Positions 18,935 to 28,532 of a stretch of 64,000 nucleotides of DNA are shown here, one piece after another (the stretch's first letter is position 1; every line of letters starts with the position of its first letter). The stretch covers positions 1 to 64,000 of the forward strand of contig NZ_NTMG01000070.1 in assembly GCF_002487355.1 (NCBI RefSeq), written 5' to 3'. Below the pieces are notes generated by a model. That model was not told where the DNA came from. It ran no database searches and saw only the letters and a list, made by a program, of their open reading frames with translations. Source of the DNA: Candidatus Methanoperedens sp. BLZ2. Lineage in GTDB: Archaea; Halobacteriota; Methanosarcinia; Methanosarcinales; Methanoperedenaceae. A program made the translations under genes and the position numbers.

Positions 18935-19765
18935 TTATTGTAACCGCTTTCTTTTCTCTTTTTCAGGTTCAATGAGATAATTTTCTTTAGATAATATCGG
19001 CTTCCCGATCTTCTTTTCAGCATCACGTCTTGCATTCCCTGCAACTTTGCCGCCTTCTTTTGCTGCGGTTTTGCATTCTGGGAAATTCTCTGCATTTTTG
19101 CTTCTCGTGATCTCTGTTGTTACTTTTTCTCCAAGCATTGTGAAAATAAGCTCAAGATCGTTCATGTGGTCCCTCAGGTTCTCTTTCTTAATGTTCTTGT
19201 GATATTTATATTCCTCAATGGTCTTTCCAAATGTGGCTTTTGATATTTCATTGGTGAGTATTGCATATTCCAAATTCTGGTCTATACCTCTTCCCTTCCA
19301 TTCGTCAGTCAATTCCTGGCGTATTGCTATGCCTCTCACTCGTTTCTCGATCCATTCCTTAGAATACCCTTTTTGTTCATACAGTTGTTTCATCCTGCCT
19401 TGCGCTAATTCAGGATCCTCAATCTCCTGTACACGCTCATAGCCGACTTTCGCAAGCCACTGTTTGAACGGCTCAGCCTTTTTTGAAGGAATGGACTGGA
19501 TGAGCCTGAATGCATTCTTAGTGTTAACACAATCTGTAAACCTGAGTTTTCCATCTTCTGCTGGCAGTTTCAACTGTACCCAAATTGGGGACAGTTCAAG
19601 CTGAGTGAACTCACGATCTTTGATTTTGCCCCAATACTGACGAGGAGTAGGGCTATCGGTTAAGATCTTGATGATATCCACAACTGAGAAATACCACTGA
19701 TCATCGTGCCATATTCTTCTTATTTCTGTTCCCTCAAAAACAACCAGCGCGTCTCTAGAATCCAT
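18935..19765 (-). CDS. BRO-N domain protein (phage antirepressor-like)
   Basis: The N-terminal ~115 residues form a BRO-N domain, as in phage antirepressors: VVFEGTEIRRIWHDDQWYFSVVDII, then FRLIQSIPSKKAEPFKQWLAKVG. The remaining ~160 residues are charged and helical. Such proteins in archaea are usually of viral or plasmid origin and bind DNA. The ATG is preceded by GGAG inside a small inverted sequence, CTCCTTTTAAGGAG. No other viral gene is visible nearby, so this is probably a domesticated or stray gene. It is divergent from the cdrS-ftsZ operon. Confidence 0.75.
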   Translation of the reverse strand: MDSRDALVVFEGTEIRRIWHDDQWYFSVVDIIKILTDSPTPRQYWGKIKDREFTQLELSPIWVQLKLPAEDGKLRFTDCVNTKNAFRLIQSIPSKKAEPFKQWLAKVGYERVQEIEDPELAQGRMKQLYEQKGYSKEWIEKRVRGIAIRQELTDEWKGRGIDQNLEYAILTNEISKATFGKTIEEYKYHKNIKKENLRDHMNDLELIFTMLGEKVTTEITRSKNAENFPECKTAAKEGGKVAGNARRDAEKKIGKPILSKENYLIEPEKEKRKRLQ

Positions 19766-19932
19766 ATTTATTTCTCCTTTTAAGGAGGTAGTCCCTGTAT
19801 AATTAAGATGTCATCAGTATTTAAAAGGGTTGGGAGAGCGCAGTGAAAGTGAAATATTCAAAATTACCTCAAAATCCTCAGTTTGCGTATATATCATTTG
19901 AACTCGAAATAAGATCATCATTGTATGATAAT

Positions 19933-20031
19933 TATGACATTGTCATATCGATACTTTTATATATCTTTGCGTCAGACAATGTGTCAGACAAATGTCATAC
20001 AAGTGGCGTACAAAAGGCGTACACTTGTATG
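19933..20031 (+). promoter_or_regulatory. cdrS-ftsZ promoter with palindromic operator candidates
   Basis: TATGACA-T-TGTCATA at 19933-19947 is a perfect palindrome and lies just before a TATA-like TTTATATATC (19955-19964). Downstream are a tandem GTCAGACAA pair and an inverted repeat with arms CATACAAGTG (19996-20005) and CACTTGTATG (20022-20031) enclosing two GGCGTACA words. Ribbon-helix-helix proteins bind short palindromes of this type, and the first gene encodes one, so autoregulation is plausible. The rest of the 340-base gap has no convincing gene. Confidence 0.6.
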
Positions 20032-20106
20032 CGTTTTGATGAACTCGTCTAAAATTATGGAAAATCTCAGGGTTCGTCAAACCTCCCACAGGGAGTAACC
20101 AAAAAA

Positions 20107-20355
20107 ATGCAAAGAGTAACACTAAGGCTCCCGGAACAGCAATTAAAAATGATCGACATGTTAGTTGAGTTTGGTGAATTTCCGTCCGCCAGCGAAGCAA
20201 TCAGGACGGCTATAAGAGATCTAATCGATCAGAGAAGTGAAAAATTGGTTGGCAGGATGCAATTGTTCGATAAAGCAAAAGAGCAGTCAAAGAATGCAGA
20301 GTCATTCTTGCTCTTAAAAGAACAACAAGAGAAGGAATACAAAAAAATCATCTGA
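20107..20355 (+). CDS. cdrS: Ribbon-helix-helix regulator, CdrS-like
   Basis: An 82-residue protein with an N-terminal RHH motif: strand [10 protein letters not shown], helix [11 protein letters not shown], turn and second helix [14 protein letters not shown]. The C-terminal half is a charged helix. In haloarchaea the short RHH protein CdrS is cotranscribed with ftsZ2 and controls cell division genes. The same arrangement is seen here: the cdrS stop lies 10 bases before the ftsZ start. A GGGAGT site precedes the ATG. The name rests on this synteny and the fold; no alignment was made. Confidence 0.8.
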   Translation: MQRVTLRLPEQQLKMIDMLVEFGEFPSASEAIRTAIRDLIDQRSEKLVGRMQLFDKAKEQSKNAESFLLLKEQQEKEYKKII

Positions 20356-20365
20356 GGGGATGAAT

Positions 20366-21520
20366 ATGGAATCATTTGTACAGGACGCATTAAAATTCAA
20401 GGAAAAGGAAACAAATTTCAAGCAGGCAGCATGCGGCTCGTCTGAGGAAATGGATGAATTTGGAACACCAAAGATCGTAGTAGTCGGATGCGGTGGGGGC
20501 GGTAATAATACAGTAAATCGTCTTTATAATATCGGCGTTGCAGGCGCAGATACTATCGCAATAAACACAGATAAGATCCACCTGGATATAATCCAGGCAG
20601 ATAAAAAGATCCTGATCGGCAAATCAATAACAAGGGGATTGGGTGCAGGCGGGTTCCCGGAAGTCGGAAGAAGAGCCGCGGAACTTGCAAGAGGAACACT
20701 TGAGGATGTACTTAAGGATGCAAACCTCGTATTCGTCACAGCAGGAATGGGTGGAGGAACAGGAACAGGCGTTGCACCGGTAGTTGCACAGGTAGCAAAA
20801 GACCAGGGCGCAATTGTAATTGGAATGGTCACAAGCCCGTTCAAGGTAGAGCGCTCAAGGATGTTCAAGGCTGAGGAAGGTCTGGATGAACTAAGAAAAG
20901 CAGCAGACACCGTAATAGTCCTTGATAATAACAGGCTGCTTGATTATGTCCCGAACCTGCCAATAGACCAGGCATTTTCAGTAATGGACCAGTTGATATC
21001 AGAGACCGTGAAAGGTATTACAGAAACCATCACCCAGCCATCATTGATAAACCTTGACTACGCAGATGTCAGGGCTATAATGAAGGGCGGAGGACTTGCA
21101 GTAATGCTTGTCGGTGAGGCAAAGGGACAGGATAAGGCAAAGGAAGTAGTAAGAGCTGCCTTGAATCACCCGCTGCTTGATGTGGATACAAAGGGCGCAA
21201 CAGGCTGCCTGCTCCACATAACCGGCGGAACTGATATGTCACTCCACGAGGCGGAACAGATCGCTTCATCCCTTACTTATGAACTTGACTCCCATGCAAA
21301 CGTTATCTGGGGCGCAAGAGTAAAGAAGGAGTATGAAGGCAAGGTACGCTGCATGGCGATCATGACCGGTATCCACTCAGCCCAGATCATGGGACCCAAG
21401 GGAGACAGCATGCCAATGAGAAACAGCGCTTCTTCGGTCGAAGAGAAGATCAAAGTGGCTGTAGCATCTACAAGGAACAATAGCAGGAACAGGGGCTCAA
21501 TAATAGATCAGATCCTGTGA
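20366..21520 (+). CDS. ftsZ: Cell division protein FtsZ
   Basis: Tubulin-family GTPase that forms the division ring. The tubulin signature GGGTGTG is at residues 129-135 and the T1 loop [15 protein letters not shown] near residues 36-50; [21 protein letters not shown] and the T7 loop [11 protein letters not shown] follow. The start at ATG 20366 has GAGGGG six bases upstream; ATG 20360 is too close to it. The 384-residue protein has a short C-terminal tail ending GSIIDQIL. Its pairing with cdrS favours the FtsZ2 type of archaea, but the type is inferred. Confidence 0.96.
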   Translation: MESFVQDALKFKEKETNFKQAACGSSEEMDEFGTPKIVVVGCGGGGNNTVNRLYNIGVAGADTIAINTDKIHLDIIQADKKILIGKSITRGLGAGGFPEVGRRAAELARGTLEDVLKDANLVFVTAGMGGGTGTGVAPVVAQVAKDQGAIVIGMVTSPFKVERSRMFKAEEGLDELRKAADTVIVLDNNRLLDYVPNLPIDQAFSVMDQLISETVKGITETITQPSLINLDYADVRAIMKGGGLAVMLVGEAKGQDKAKEVVRAALNHPLLDVDTKGATGCLLHITGGTDMSLHEAEQIASSLTYELDSHANVIWGARVKKEYEGKVRCMAIMTGIHSAQIMGPKGDSMPMRNSASSVEEKIKVAVASTRNNSRNRGSIIDQIL

Positions 21521-21524
21521 TAAC

Positions 21525-21647
21525 ATGAAATGCAAGCACTCAAATGAAAATTGTGTTGTGCGCATTATCACTGCCGCCTGGGAAGAGATACGTGCGTGCG
21601 AGCACGGCGTATCCTGCAATTTAGACAAGAGGGTAACAGAGGCATAA
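21525..21647 (+). CDS. Tiny Cys-containing protein downstream of ftsZ
   Basis: Forty codons starting four bases after the ftsZ stop encode MKCKHSNENCVVRIITAAWE and a second half with two further Cys (ACEHGVSCN). Four cysteines and two histidines in 40 residues suggest zinc binding. The very short spacing indicates translational coupling with ftsZ. I know of no function; a role in division is only suggested by position. Confidence 0.55.
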   Translation: MKCKHSNENCVVRIITAAWEEIRACEHGVSCNLDKRVTEA

Positions 21648-21738
21648 ATCCGGCAATATCCTTGTCGGATTTCTTTTTTTGGCGATGTTTTGCCAGCGGT
21701 ATATTTAAAATATTTGAACTCATCTACAAACGGGTATC

Positions 21739-23403
21739 ATGAGAAGCGACAATATCAAAAAAGGACTTGAGCGTGCCCCCCACAGGTCTTTACTAAAAGC
21801 AGTTGGGCTGACAGATGAAGAAATGTCTTTGCCTTTTATCGGGGTTGTGAATTCCTGGAATGAAGTTATACCCGGTCATATTCATCTTGATAAGCTTGCA
21901 GAGGCGGTAAAAGCCGGAATCCGAATGGCGGGCGGGGTTCCATTTGAATTTAACACAATCGGAGTATGCGACGGCATAGCAATGGGGCATACGGGTATGA
22001 AGAACTCACTCCCCAGCAGGGAAATAATAGCTGACAGCATCGAAATGATGGTGGAAGCGCACCAGTTCGACGGGATGGTCATGATACCAACATGCGATAA
22101 GATCGTTCCCGGACATCTTATGGCTGCCGGGCGTCTTGATATACCCACTATAGTTGTAACAGGCGGGCCTATGATGCCAGGTATCGTTGGTGATGAACCC
22201 CGCGATGTAATATCACTGTTCGAAGCCGTTGGAGCGCGCCAGAATAATAAGATATCAGACCAGGAATTAAAGATCCTTGAGGACTGTTCCTGCTGCGGAG
22301 CAGGTTCATGCGCAGGGCTTTTCACTGCCAATACAATGGCCTGTGTGACTGAGGCGCTTGGCCTGAGTCTTCCCGGATGCGGGACAGCGCATGCGGTGGA
22401 TGCAAAAAAAACAAGGATCGCAAAGCATTCAGGCATGAAGATTCTTGAACTTGTTAAAAAAGGAATAACAGCACGATCCATAGTAACAGAAGGAGCACTT
22501 GACAATGCAATACGCATTGATATGGCAATCGGGGGAAGCACAAATACTGCGCTGCATTTACCTGCAATAGCTCTTGAATACGGCCTTACCCTCCCGCTTT
22601 CGAGATTCGATGAAATCAGCAAGGAGACACCTCACCTTATCAATCTGCGGCCCGGAGGTAATAAGTTCCTTATCGACTTTGAACGCGCGGGAGGAGTTCC
22701 TGCAATACAGGAGCGCCTGCGATCAAAACTTTATCTGGATGCATTGACAGTTACAGGAAAAAATCTCGATGAAAACCTGAAAGAATATGTTATCATAAAT
22801 CCGCGCGCAAATAAGGAGATCATTGCAAGCCTTGATTCTCCTGTCCATGCAGAAGGCGGGATAGCCGTATTGCGGGGAAGCCTTGCTCCCGATGGCTCTG
22901 TAATAAAACAGACCGCAGTCAGCCAGAAAATGTTAAAACATTCCGGACCCGCCCGTGTTTTTGACAGTGAAGAACAGGCAATGGCAGCCATAATGGCAAA
23001 GAAGATCAAATCAGGTGATTGTCTTGTGATCAGGTACGAGGGACCAAAAGGCGGTCCGGGAATGCGCGAGATGCTTTCCCCGACAGCAGCAATAGCCGGT
23101 ATGGGACTTATTGAGTCCGTGGCTCTCATCACGGATGGCCGATTCTCGGGCGGAACGCGGGGACCCTGTATCGGTCATGTATCACCCGAAGCAGCGGTTG
23201 CTGGCCCGATAGCACATGTCCGGGAAGGAGATACTATCGAAATAGACATACCAGGGCGTATGTTGAACCTTAAGATCTCAAAAGAAGAGTTTGAGAAAAG
23301 GCAAAGATCATGGAAACCACCCGCGCCAAAAGTCACAAAAGGCTATCTTGCACGCTATCAGAAAATGGTAGGGTCGGCGGATAAAGGCGCTGTGATAGAG
23401 TAG
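21739..23403 (+). CDS. ilvD: Dihydroxy-acid dehydratase
   Basis: IlvD dehydrates dihydroxy-isovalerate and dihydroxy-methylvalerate in branched-chain amino acid synthesis, using an Fe-S cluster and Mg. At 554 residues it has normal length. Cluster cysteines are seen in [26 protein letters not shown] and [13 protein letters not shown], and the C-terminal [19 protein letters not shown] is diagnostic. The ATG follows a TATTTAAAATATTT box at about 21700. It is probably expressed from its own promoter. Confidence 0.97.
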   Translation: MRSDNIKKGLERAPHRSLLKAVGLTDEEMSLPFIGVVNSWNEVIPGHIHLDKLAEAVKAGIRMAGGVPFEFNTIGVCDGIAMGHTGMKNSLPSREIIADSIEMMVEAHQFDGMVMIPTCDKIVPGHLMAAGRLDIPTIVVTGGPMMPGIVGDEPRDVISLFEAVGARQNNKISDQELKILEDCSCCGAGSCAGLFTANTMACVTEALGLSLPGCGTAHAVDAKKTRIAKHSGMKILELVKKGITARSIVTEGALDNAIRIDMAIGGSTNTALHLPAIALEYGLTLPLSRFDEISKETPHLINLRPGGNKFLIDFERAGGVPAIQERLRSKLYLDALTVTGKNLDENLKEYVIINPRANKEIIASLDSPVHAEGGIAVLRGSLAPDGSVIKQTAVSQKMLKHSGPARVFDSEEQAMAAIMAKKIKSGDCLVIRYEGPKGGPGMREMLSPTAAIAGMGLIESVALITDGRFSGGTRGPCIGHVSPEAAVAGPIAHVREGDTIEIDIPGRMLNLKISKEEFEKRQRSWKPPAPKVTKGYLARYQKMVGSADKGAVIE

Positions 23404-23435
23404 CAGTAAAATCAAAAGATCAGGAGAATTCTTAG

Positions 23436-24122
23436 ATGAATAAGCACCTGGATTTGAAAACTGTCGTCCTTATGGGAAGAACATTTGAAGAATATTATAA
23501 GATGTTCGACTTTGATAATGAATTGCTGAAAAATGAAATCTTGCTTGATGCAGCATCGGGCGTGAGTTCTTTCTGTGCAGAAGCAAATGCAAAAGGATTC
23601 AATGTCACCGCTTCTGATAAAATATATTGCCTTCATCCTGATGAAATCGAGACTAAATGTGCAAAAGACCTTGATTCGGTTATGGAACAGATGCCAGCTA
23701 TTGCCGATATTTATCTATGGGATTTTTTTAAGGATATCCAATCACTAAAAGCCAATAGGGAAAAAGCATATAGATCATTTCTGGAAGATTTCAAAAAATA
23801 TGGGATAATAAGGTATAAACCCGTCGAATACCCTATAACGGATTTCAGAGACGAAGAATTTACTATGTCTCTTGTATCCCATTTATTATTTCTTTATGAA
23901 GACAAACTGGATTATGATTTCCACAAGAAAACAATACTGGAACTTTTAAGAATAAGTTCCAGGGAAATTCGTATTTTTCCAATCGTGAATTTTAAAGGAA
24001 TCAGATCAAGATATATTGAATTTGTGCATGATGAGGATTTCAGGAATTTGAAGATATCAATTAAGAGAGTTGGTTATGAATTTATGAAAAACGCAAATGA
24101 GATGATGGTAATAAGAAAATGA
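23436..24122 (+). CDS. Methyltransferase-like protein
   Basis: The 228-residue protein has a SAM-binding-like start (ILLDAASGVSSFCAEANAKG, then VTASD) after an N-terminal helix, matching methyltransferase motif I with a less usual serine. A motif IV Asp-Pro-Pro-Tyr phrase is not seen, and the end (FMKNANEMMVIRK) matches the final strand of class I methyltransferases. It overlaps the next methyltransferase gene as ATGA. Its substrate is unknown. AGGAGA precedes the ATG. Confidence 0.7.
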   Translation: MNKHLDLKTVVLMGRTFEEYYKMFDFDNELLKNEILLDAASGVSSFCAEANAKGFNVTASDKIYCLHPDEIETKCAKDLDSVMEQMPAIADIYLWDFFKDIQSLKANREKAYRSFLEDFKKYGIIRYKPVEYPITDFRDEEFTMSLVSHLLFLYEDKLDYDFHKKTILELLRISSREIRIFPIVNFKGIRSRYIEFVHDEDFRNLKISIKRVGYEFMKNANEMMVIRK

Positions 24123-24832
24123 AATCATATCCGGACTGGCAATATAATGAAATGAAGCAAGTAGGGACAGACTACAATGATCCTGCCCAGGTTGAGGTAT
24201 ATGATTCGCAAATGGGAACGTTAAGAGACATAAAAAAAGAGAATGAAGAAATTATCAAGACCCTTGATCTCACCAATAACCAGACTCTTATTGAATTCGG
24301 GACAGGCACGGGAAACTTTGCAATTGCTGCTGCAAGGCATTGTAAAAAAGTATATGCCATAGATGTTTCTCCCCGGATGCTTGAATTTGCTCAAAAAAAA
24401 GCTGACCGGAAGAGGATTTTAAACATTGAATTTCATAATGCAGGATTTTTAACTTATGACCATTCAGGAGCAAAAGCAGATGCAGTCGTTTCACAACTTG
24501 CGCTTCACCATCTTCCTGATTTCTGGAAATTGATAGCCCTGAAACGTGTTTTTGGATTGCTAAAAAATGGCGGGAAATTCTTCTTAAAAGATACTGTTTA
24601 CTCTTTTGATGAAAATACTTATGAGGCTTTTTTTGATAATCTAATTGATATGATCAGGAAAGCTGGAGGGATACAGATTGCTAATGATCTGGAAATTGGG
24701 ATCAGGGACGAATATTCAACTCCTGGCTGGATCATGGAAGCGCTGCTTCTGAGAGCTGGATTTACAATCGATAAGAAACAATATTCTGAAGGTTTTATTG
24801 CTGTTTATTTATGCACTAAAGAAGTGCACTAG
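24119..24832 (+). CDS. Class I SAM-dependent methyltransferase
   Basis: A 237-residue enzyme with motif I (TLIEFGTGTGNFAIAAARH), an acidic post-I end (VYAIDVSPRMLEFA) and motif IV (AVVSQLALHHLPDFWK). The HHLPD phrase is typical of small-molecule methyltransferases of the UbiE/COQ5-like group. It overlaps the preceding methyltransferase-like gene by four bases and ends 6 bases before chorismate mutase. The three genes therefore form one operon, so an aromatic or quinone-like substrate is possible, but this is speculation from context. Confidence 0.85.
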   Translation: MKSYPDWQYNEMKQVGTDYNDPAQVEVYDSQMGTLRDIKKENEEIIKTLDLTNNQTLIEFGTGTGNFAIAAARHCKKVYAIDVSPRMLEFAQKKADRKRILNIEFHNAGFLTYDHSGAKADAVVSQLALHHLPDFWKLIALKRVFGLLKNGGKFFLKDTVYSFDENTYEAFFDNLIDMIRKAGGIQIANDLEIGIRDEYSTPGWIMEALLLRAGFTIDKKQYSEGFIAVYLCTKEVH

Positions 24833-24838
24833 GGAGAA

Positions 24839-25126
24839 ATGAATTTGTCAGAATGTAAAAGCATAGAAGAAGTGCGCGAGAACATTAACAGGATCGACCG
24901 GGAAATGGTTGAATTGATATCACAAAGAAGCCGCTATGTAGAGCAGGCTGCAAAATTCAAGAAAACAACGCAAGATGTGAAAGCTCCGTCACGTGTGGAA
25001 GAAGTAATATCAAAAGTGAGGGGCATTGCAGTTGAACATGATCTTGACCCTGATATTGTGGAGAAGATATATCGCATGATGATCTCGTGCTTCATAGATT
25101 ATGAAATGAAGATACACAAGAGATGA
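24839..25126 (+). CDS. aroQ: Chorismate mutase, AroQ type
   Basis: A 95-residue all-helical protein that converts chorismate to prephenate for phenylalanine and tyrosine. The first helix has the family pattern R-x-x-I-x-x-I-D-R-x-x-x-x-L-I-x-x-R in NINRIDREMVELISQRSRY, with AAKFKK and R-V-E-E-V-I after it. It stands alone without a prephenate dehydratase domain. It follows the methyltransferases closely; the ATG has GGGAGA immediately before it. Confidence 0.9.
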   Translation: MNLSECKSIEEVRENINRIDREMVELISQRSRYVEQAAKFKKTTQDVKAPSRVEEVISKVRGIAVEHDLDPDIVEKIYRMMISCFIDYEMKIHKR

Positions 25127-25156
25127 AAAATTAAAATTTGTTGAAGTGATTCTGAT

Positions 25157-26098
25157 CTAGTTTTTCTTCATTTTCAAGACAACCTTACCCCTGGGGTGTC
25201 CACTTTGCAGATATTCGAGTGCTTCTCCTGCCTGTTCAAGAGGAAATGTCTTATCCACATGCACTTTGATAACGCGTTTATCCGCGAGTTCAGCCACTTT
25301 AGACAATCGTTCACTGTTTATCTGAGTGAATTGCCCTATAGCATTCACGCCATATTGTTCCATGAGTTCTGAGCGAGGCTGCTCCAGCATAGAAACAATT
25401 ATCCCGCCTTTCTTGAGAACCCTGAAAGATTTTACGTAGGTCTCGCCACCAACTGTATCGTAGACTGCATCATAGTTGTGCAACATATTTTCGAAGGATT
25501 GATTTTTGTAATCTATAGCTTCATCCGCACCCAGTTCTTTGACATACTGCAAATCTTTCGCACCAGCAGTAGCCGCCACATATGCTCCCAGATGCCTTGC
25601 GAGCTGGATTGCAATTGTCCCTATACCACCAGCTCCGCCATGGATCAGGATCTTTTTGCCTCTGGAAAGACCTATATGATCCACAAGTGCCTGCCATGCG
25701 CTTACCCCTGTAAGCGGCAGTGCAGCTGCTTCAACATGGCTCAAATTCTTTGGTTTATGTGCCGCGGTATTTACATCAGCCGTAGCGAATTCTGCAAACG
25801 ATCCTGACCCGCCCCTTGTGATGCTAGCCTGCCCATAAATTTCATCGCCCTTTTCGAAACCTGAAACATCTTCTCCCAATTCTGCCACAATGCCTGAAAA
25901 ATCTCCCCCCAAAGTTGCCGGGAACTGCAAGGGTGCCATTTGCTTCATATACCCTTCCCTGATCTTCCAATCAACAGGATTTACCCCAGATGCATGTACC
26001 TCTATGAGAAGCCGCCCCCGGGACACACTGGGTTTTGGCGCATTATTAATTTTAACAACTTCACTCCCTCCATAATTTTTAATTTGTGCTGCTTTCAT
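25157..26098 (-). CDS. Zinc-free MDR oxidoreductase (quinone reductase-like)
   Basis: This 313-residue medium-chain reductase has the NADPH-binding loop GGAGGIGTIAIQLARH near residue 150 and the N-terminal catalytic domain with GVNPVDWKIREG. It lacks the Cys-His-Glu zinc site of alcohol dehydrogenases, placing it with NADPH:quinone or enoyl reductases. It converges with chorismate mutase. The family is common in bacteria; acquisition is possible but base composition here is ordinary. Confidence 0.88.
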   Translation of the reverse strand: MKAAQIKNYGGSEVVKINNAPKPSVSRGRLLIEVHASGVNPVDWKIREGYMKQMAPLQFPATLGGDFSGIVAELGEDVSGFEKGDEIYGQASITRGGSGSFAEFATADVNTAAHKPKNLSHVEAAALPLTGVSAWQALVDHIGLSRGKKILIHGGAGGIGTIAIQLARHLGAYVAATAGAKDLQYVKELGADEAIDYKNQSFENMLHNYDAVYDTVGGETYVKSFRVLKKGGIIVSMLEQPRSELMEQYGVNAIGQFTQINSERLSKVAELADKRVIKVHVDKTFPLEQAGEALEYLQSGHPRGKVVLKMKKN

Positions 26099-26101
26099 GT
26101 T

Positions 26102-26200
26102 TTACCCCTTCTCTGAATCATATATTCTATATCTAATCAACTTATAACTTTCTACGGACCTTGTTGTGAACGACTGTATATGGATTGGAAGTTTTCTCAT
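26102..26200 (-). pseudogene. Possible 5' remnant of a DUF1703/AAA-type gene
   Basis: Thirty-two codons with a strong AAGGAG site before ATG begin MRKLPIHIQSF, which resembles the start of the PF09820/DUF1703 ATPase-like family (typically Met-Lys-Lys-Leu-Pro-Ile-Gly-Ile-Gln-x-Phe). The frame then ends. It is most simply a leftover 5' end in a stretch of decaying genes. The resemblance is from memory over eleven residues. Confidence 0.35.
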
Positions 26201-26218
26201 AATCGTTTCTCCTTAATT

Positions 26219-26651
26219 TTAGTCATCCGATTCCGATTGCATGGGCAATGGCTCAAGCATTCTCACGCGGATGCCTTCTGTGTCTATGAATGACGCATAA
26301 AGTCCGACACCTGGAATTTCATCAGGTTTTCCTGGTACTTGTCCTTCCAGCACTTTTCCGCCTGCTTCTTCCACCTTTTTCATCGCAGCCTTAATATCGT
26401 CAACTGCAATGACGACTGACGGGCACTGTGACAGAGGATCATCGTTGCTCTGGTAAAAGCCGCCGTTGATGGCGCCGGGTTTCCTGGGAATACCCGTCAT
26501 TGCGTTCGGTTGTGGTGACCAGAACATACTCGCCCATCTCTTTTCCAAGCTGTTCAGTCTGCCAACCGAAGGCAGTCTCAAAAAAGTTCCAAAAAGAAAT
26601 CAGCAGAGTGTGGAAAAAATCATATGGGAACACGGACGACATAATTTTCAA
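26219..26651 (-). pseudogene. Frameshifted glyoxalase/VOC-family gene
   Basis: Two overlapping frames together give one VOC protein. The upstream frame reads through FFETAFGWQTEQLGKEMGEY (start 26651), and the downstream frame, open to the stop at 26219, continues with PRKPGAINGGFYQ, CPSVVIAVDDIKAAMKKVEEAGGKV and ASFIDTEGIRVRMLEP. A frame change near 26500-26530, at VTTTE / PNAMTG, joins them. The usual N-terminal strand with the first metal ligand is not recognisable. The gene is therefore broken, or the sequence has an error here. Confidence 0.7.
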
Positions 26652-26964
26652 CTTGTGCAGAGTGAATATTGTCCATTGTTTGTCCTGTCGCTGATGAAAG
26701 CGATATAAGAGGTGTTGGCATCTTTAACGCCTTTTCAGAATAAGGATCAGGCATTTCAAGGGTAAAGCAAAAATCATCTCTACTGAATTCGGAAGTTCGT
26801 ATTAAAGGTGAAACAGAACCAATGAGAACTTTTTCTTCAAGCTCGGTAAAAGGTGGGACACCTATCTTTTTTCTCCTATCGGGGTCGATTAAATTCGAAT
26901 GGTTATACCTTTTATAGGTATGCAGCTCAACATAGATTCCTGGTCTATATTCCTGAAAAACATT
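26620..26964 (-). pseudogene. Open frame without a start codon, unknown
   Basis: An open frame of 115 codons reads NVFQEYRPGIYVELHTYKRY near its top and TGQTMDNIHSAQ toward its end. It has no ATG, GTG or TTG near its 5' end and is closed there by TGA at 26965-26967. Codon use and composition look coding. I do not recognise the family. The simplest explanation is the 3' part of a gene whose beginning was deleted. Confidence 0.4.
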
Positions 26965-26974
26965 TCATCTCTTT

Positions 26975-27829
26975 TCAAGGAAACTTTTTAGCGTTCTGAT
27001 AACTTTGCTCCGCTATCTTTTTACTGCCCTGAAGTTCCACGATCTTCAAATTGAAAAACCGCGCAAAATCCCTGACATTTTTATCGAAGTCAGGCTCATA
27101 TGAAAGCCCTGTATTGATCTTTGCAGCTCTTCCGTAGAGCTTCAGAAACTTTTTATCAAACTCCGATGAGATAATCGCGTTATCCTTCGGCTTCTCCTCC
27201 CAGTTTGAAGCCCACATCGGGGTAAGATAAAAAGTACCTGCACCCTCGCCATTGACCAGGGTTCTGGCATAAACATCGTTCCCGCCAAGCGCTGCGCTGA
27301 TGCAGTCCTCAACAGTCCCACCTTTTTTGTCTTTCAGAAAGTAAAGCTGGCAGCCAAGACTTTCAAAATCTTTTTCCAGGTTCGCAAGCGAATGACCGCA
27401 TGTGCCGTAGAAAATAAGAATCCTGTCTGAAAACCGGGACATTTCCATGATTTTCCTGTAAACTTCTACTCTTACCTTTTCAACATCGGCATGTAATCCC
27501 CGTTTCAAGATATTGGCGATAACTGTTACTTTTACTTTTGGTTTATGCTGTTTTTCCAGTTTGTGTCGAATTTTTTTGATAAAATGAAAGCAGTTGAGGG
27601 GTTTCAGGATTGCCAGAAGAGATTGATTGTTTTCACGTATCAGGATTTCCGGAACCCTATCCAGGGGAACAAGCATGGGATGGCATCCCAGGGATTTTAG
27701 CTTTCTTTGCAGCCCGAAATGTTCACTGTTCTCTACCAGTATCAACTGGGCAAGCTCCCTATCGCCTGAGAGAACATATGTGAGTTCATCTTCAAGCATA
27801 CCACATGCAATTATGCTTAATACTGGCAT
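26975..27829 (-). CDS. DUF1638 family protein
   Basis: The 284-residue protein has the marks of DUF1638: SIIACGMLEDEL at the start, ILIFYGTCGHSL at about residues 147-158 and a GGTVEDCISAALGG phrase with a conserved Cys. Members are common in methanogens, often beside methylamine or methanol corrinoid genes, but their reaction is unknown. No corrinoid gene is near. It is intact, although flanked on both sides by gene fragments. Confidence 0.85.
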   Translation of the reverse strand: MPVLSIIACGMLEDELTYVLSGDRELAQLILVENSEHFGLQRKLKSLGCHPMLVPLDRVPEILIRENNQSLLAILKPLNCFHFIKKIRHKLEKQHKPKVKVTVIANILKRGLHADVEKVRVEVYRKIMEMSRFSDRILIFYGTCGHSLANLEKDFESLGCQLYFLKDKKGGTVEDCISAALGGNDVYARTLVNGEGAGTFYLTPMWASNWEEKPKDNAIISSEFDKKFLKLYGRAAKINTGLSYEPDFDKNVRDFARFFNLKIVELQGSKKIAEQSYQNAKKFP

Positions 27830-27857
27830 TTAAAATATTTCCGTTAGTTATCACATC

Positions 27858-28152
27858 TTAGTCTTTTACTGAATCCCAATCGGTGGCTTTGGGGGAGTCC
27901 GCAGCAGCCTTCTCCTGTTTATTCCCAATTACGAACCTCAGCAGGCTACACAGGGTCTCAGCCATTATTTCTGGTTTTTTCACTATCCCAAGCTTATTGC
28001 GGAGTTCCTTGATATTTTCCAACAATTCATTCTTCCATAAAGTAGGTCTTCAGCCTGGGCAGAGTTGGAAAAATCAATCCTTGACCCTGAGCTTGTCCCA
28101 GCCATTTATCAGAGAGTCGTCTGGAGGAGGTATTCCAGCGCCGTTACCTGAA
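27858..28152. pseudogene. Gene remnants on both strands
   Basis: On the minus strand a frame from TTG 28025 to TAA 27858 encodes 55 residues (KELRNKLGIVKKPEIMAETL in its middle), closed upstream by a stop and with no ribosome binding site. On the plus strand 28041-28152 a frame ending at TGA reads AWAELEKSILDPELVPAIYQ with coding-like composition but no start. Neither is recognised. With the broken glyoxalase nearby this looks like a zone of decaying genes. Confidence 0.4.
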
Positions 28153-28192
28153 ACCGCTATCGATAAAATTATAGCTATCAAGGTGAATAAAT

Positions 28193-28360
28193 ATGAATTT
28201 TGGACTTGGAGAAATCTTAATTTTCGTCATTGGAATGCTATATGGCTACATTAATTCTGTCATTCTCCGAAATATATCATTGTATTATATTATTACACTT
28301 GGCATTATCGTAAGCATTGTCCTTGTAATAAGTACATTTATCGGTAAAAAGATGAATTGA
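28193..28360 (+). CDS. Small two-helix membrane protein
   Basis: Fifty-five residues begin MNFGLGEILIFVIGMLYGYI and continue with a second hydrophobic segment (about residues 29-48, YYIITLGIIVSIVLVIST). AAGGTGA lies before the ATG at good spacing. It ends 13 bases before the tRNA-Leu gene on the other strand. Function unknown. Confidence 0.55.
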   Translation: MNFGLGEILIFVIGMLYGYINSVILRNISLYYIITLGIIVSIVLVISTFIGKKMN

Positions 28361-28373
28361 ACATGTAATTTGA

Positions 28374-28458
28374 TGCGGAGGATGGGATTTGAACCCACGA
28401 ATTCCTTCGAAACCAGCCCCTCAAGCTGGCGCCTTTGACCTGTCTGGGCAACCTCCGC
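28374..28458 (-). tRNA. trnL: tRNA-Leu (anticodon GAG)
   Basis: On the minus strand the acceptor arms GCGGAGG and CCTCCGC pair fully, with discriminator A. The anticodon stem CCAGC/GCTGG encloses TTGAGGG, giving anticodon GAG for leucine. The long variable arm (TTTCGAAGGAATTC region) is as expected for a class II leucine tRNA, and GGTTCAAATCC forms the T arm. CCA is not encoded. It follows rpoD, 75 bases from its stop. Confidence 0.95.
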
Positions 28459-28532
28459 AAATGAATGCTTTTATTTTTTTATTTCAAAGCATTATCGAAT
28501 TGATTAGATAAAAGAGATCGTATTCTCTTTTA

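Noticed and set aside
19843-20052. A 69-codon frame before cdrS
   Set aside because: It runs across the TATA box and the palindromic operator region, has no family resemblance, and is better read as promoter.
18935-20106. Provirus around the BRO-N gene
   Set aside because: No integrase, structural gene or attachment repeat is visible on either side.
27883-28254. A 123-codon frame on the plus strand
   Set aside because: No motif and no ribosome binding site; it covers gene remnants in other frames and the start of the small membrane protein.
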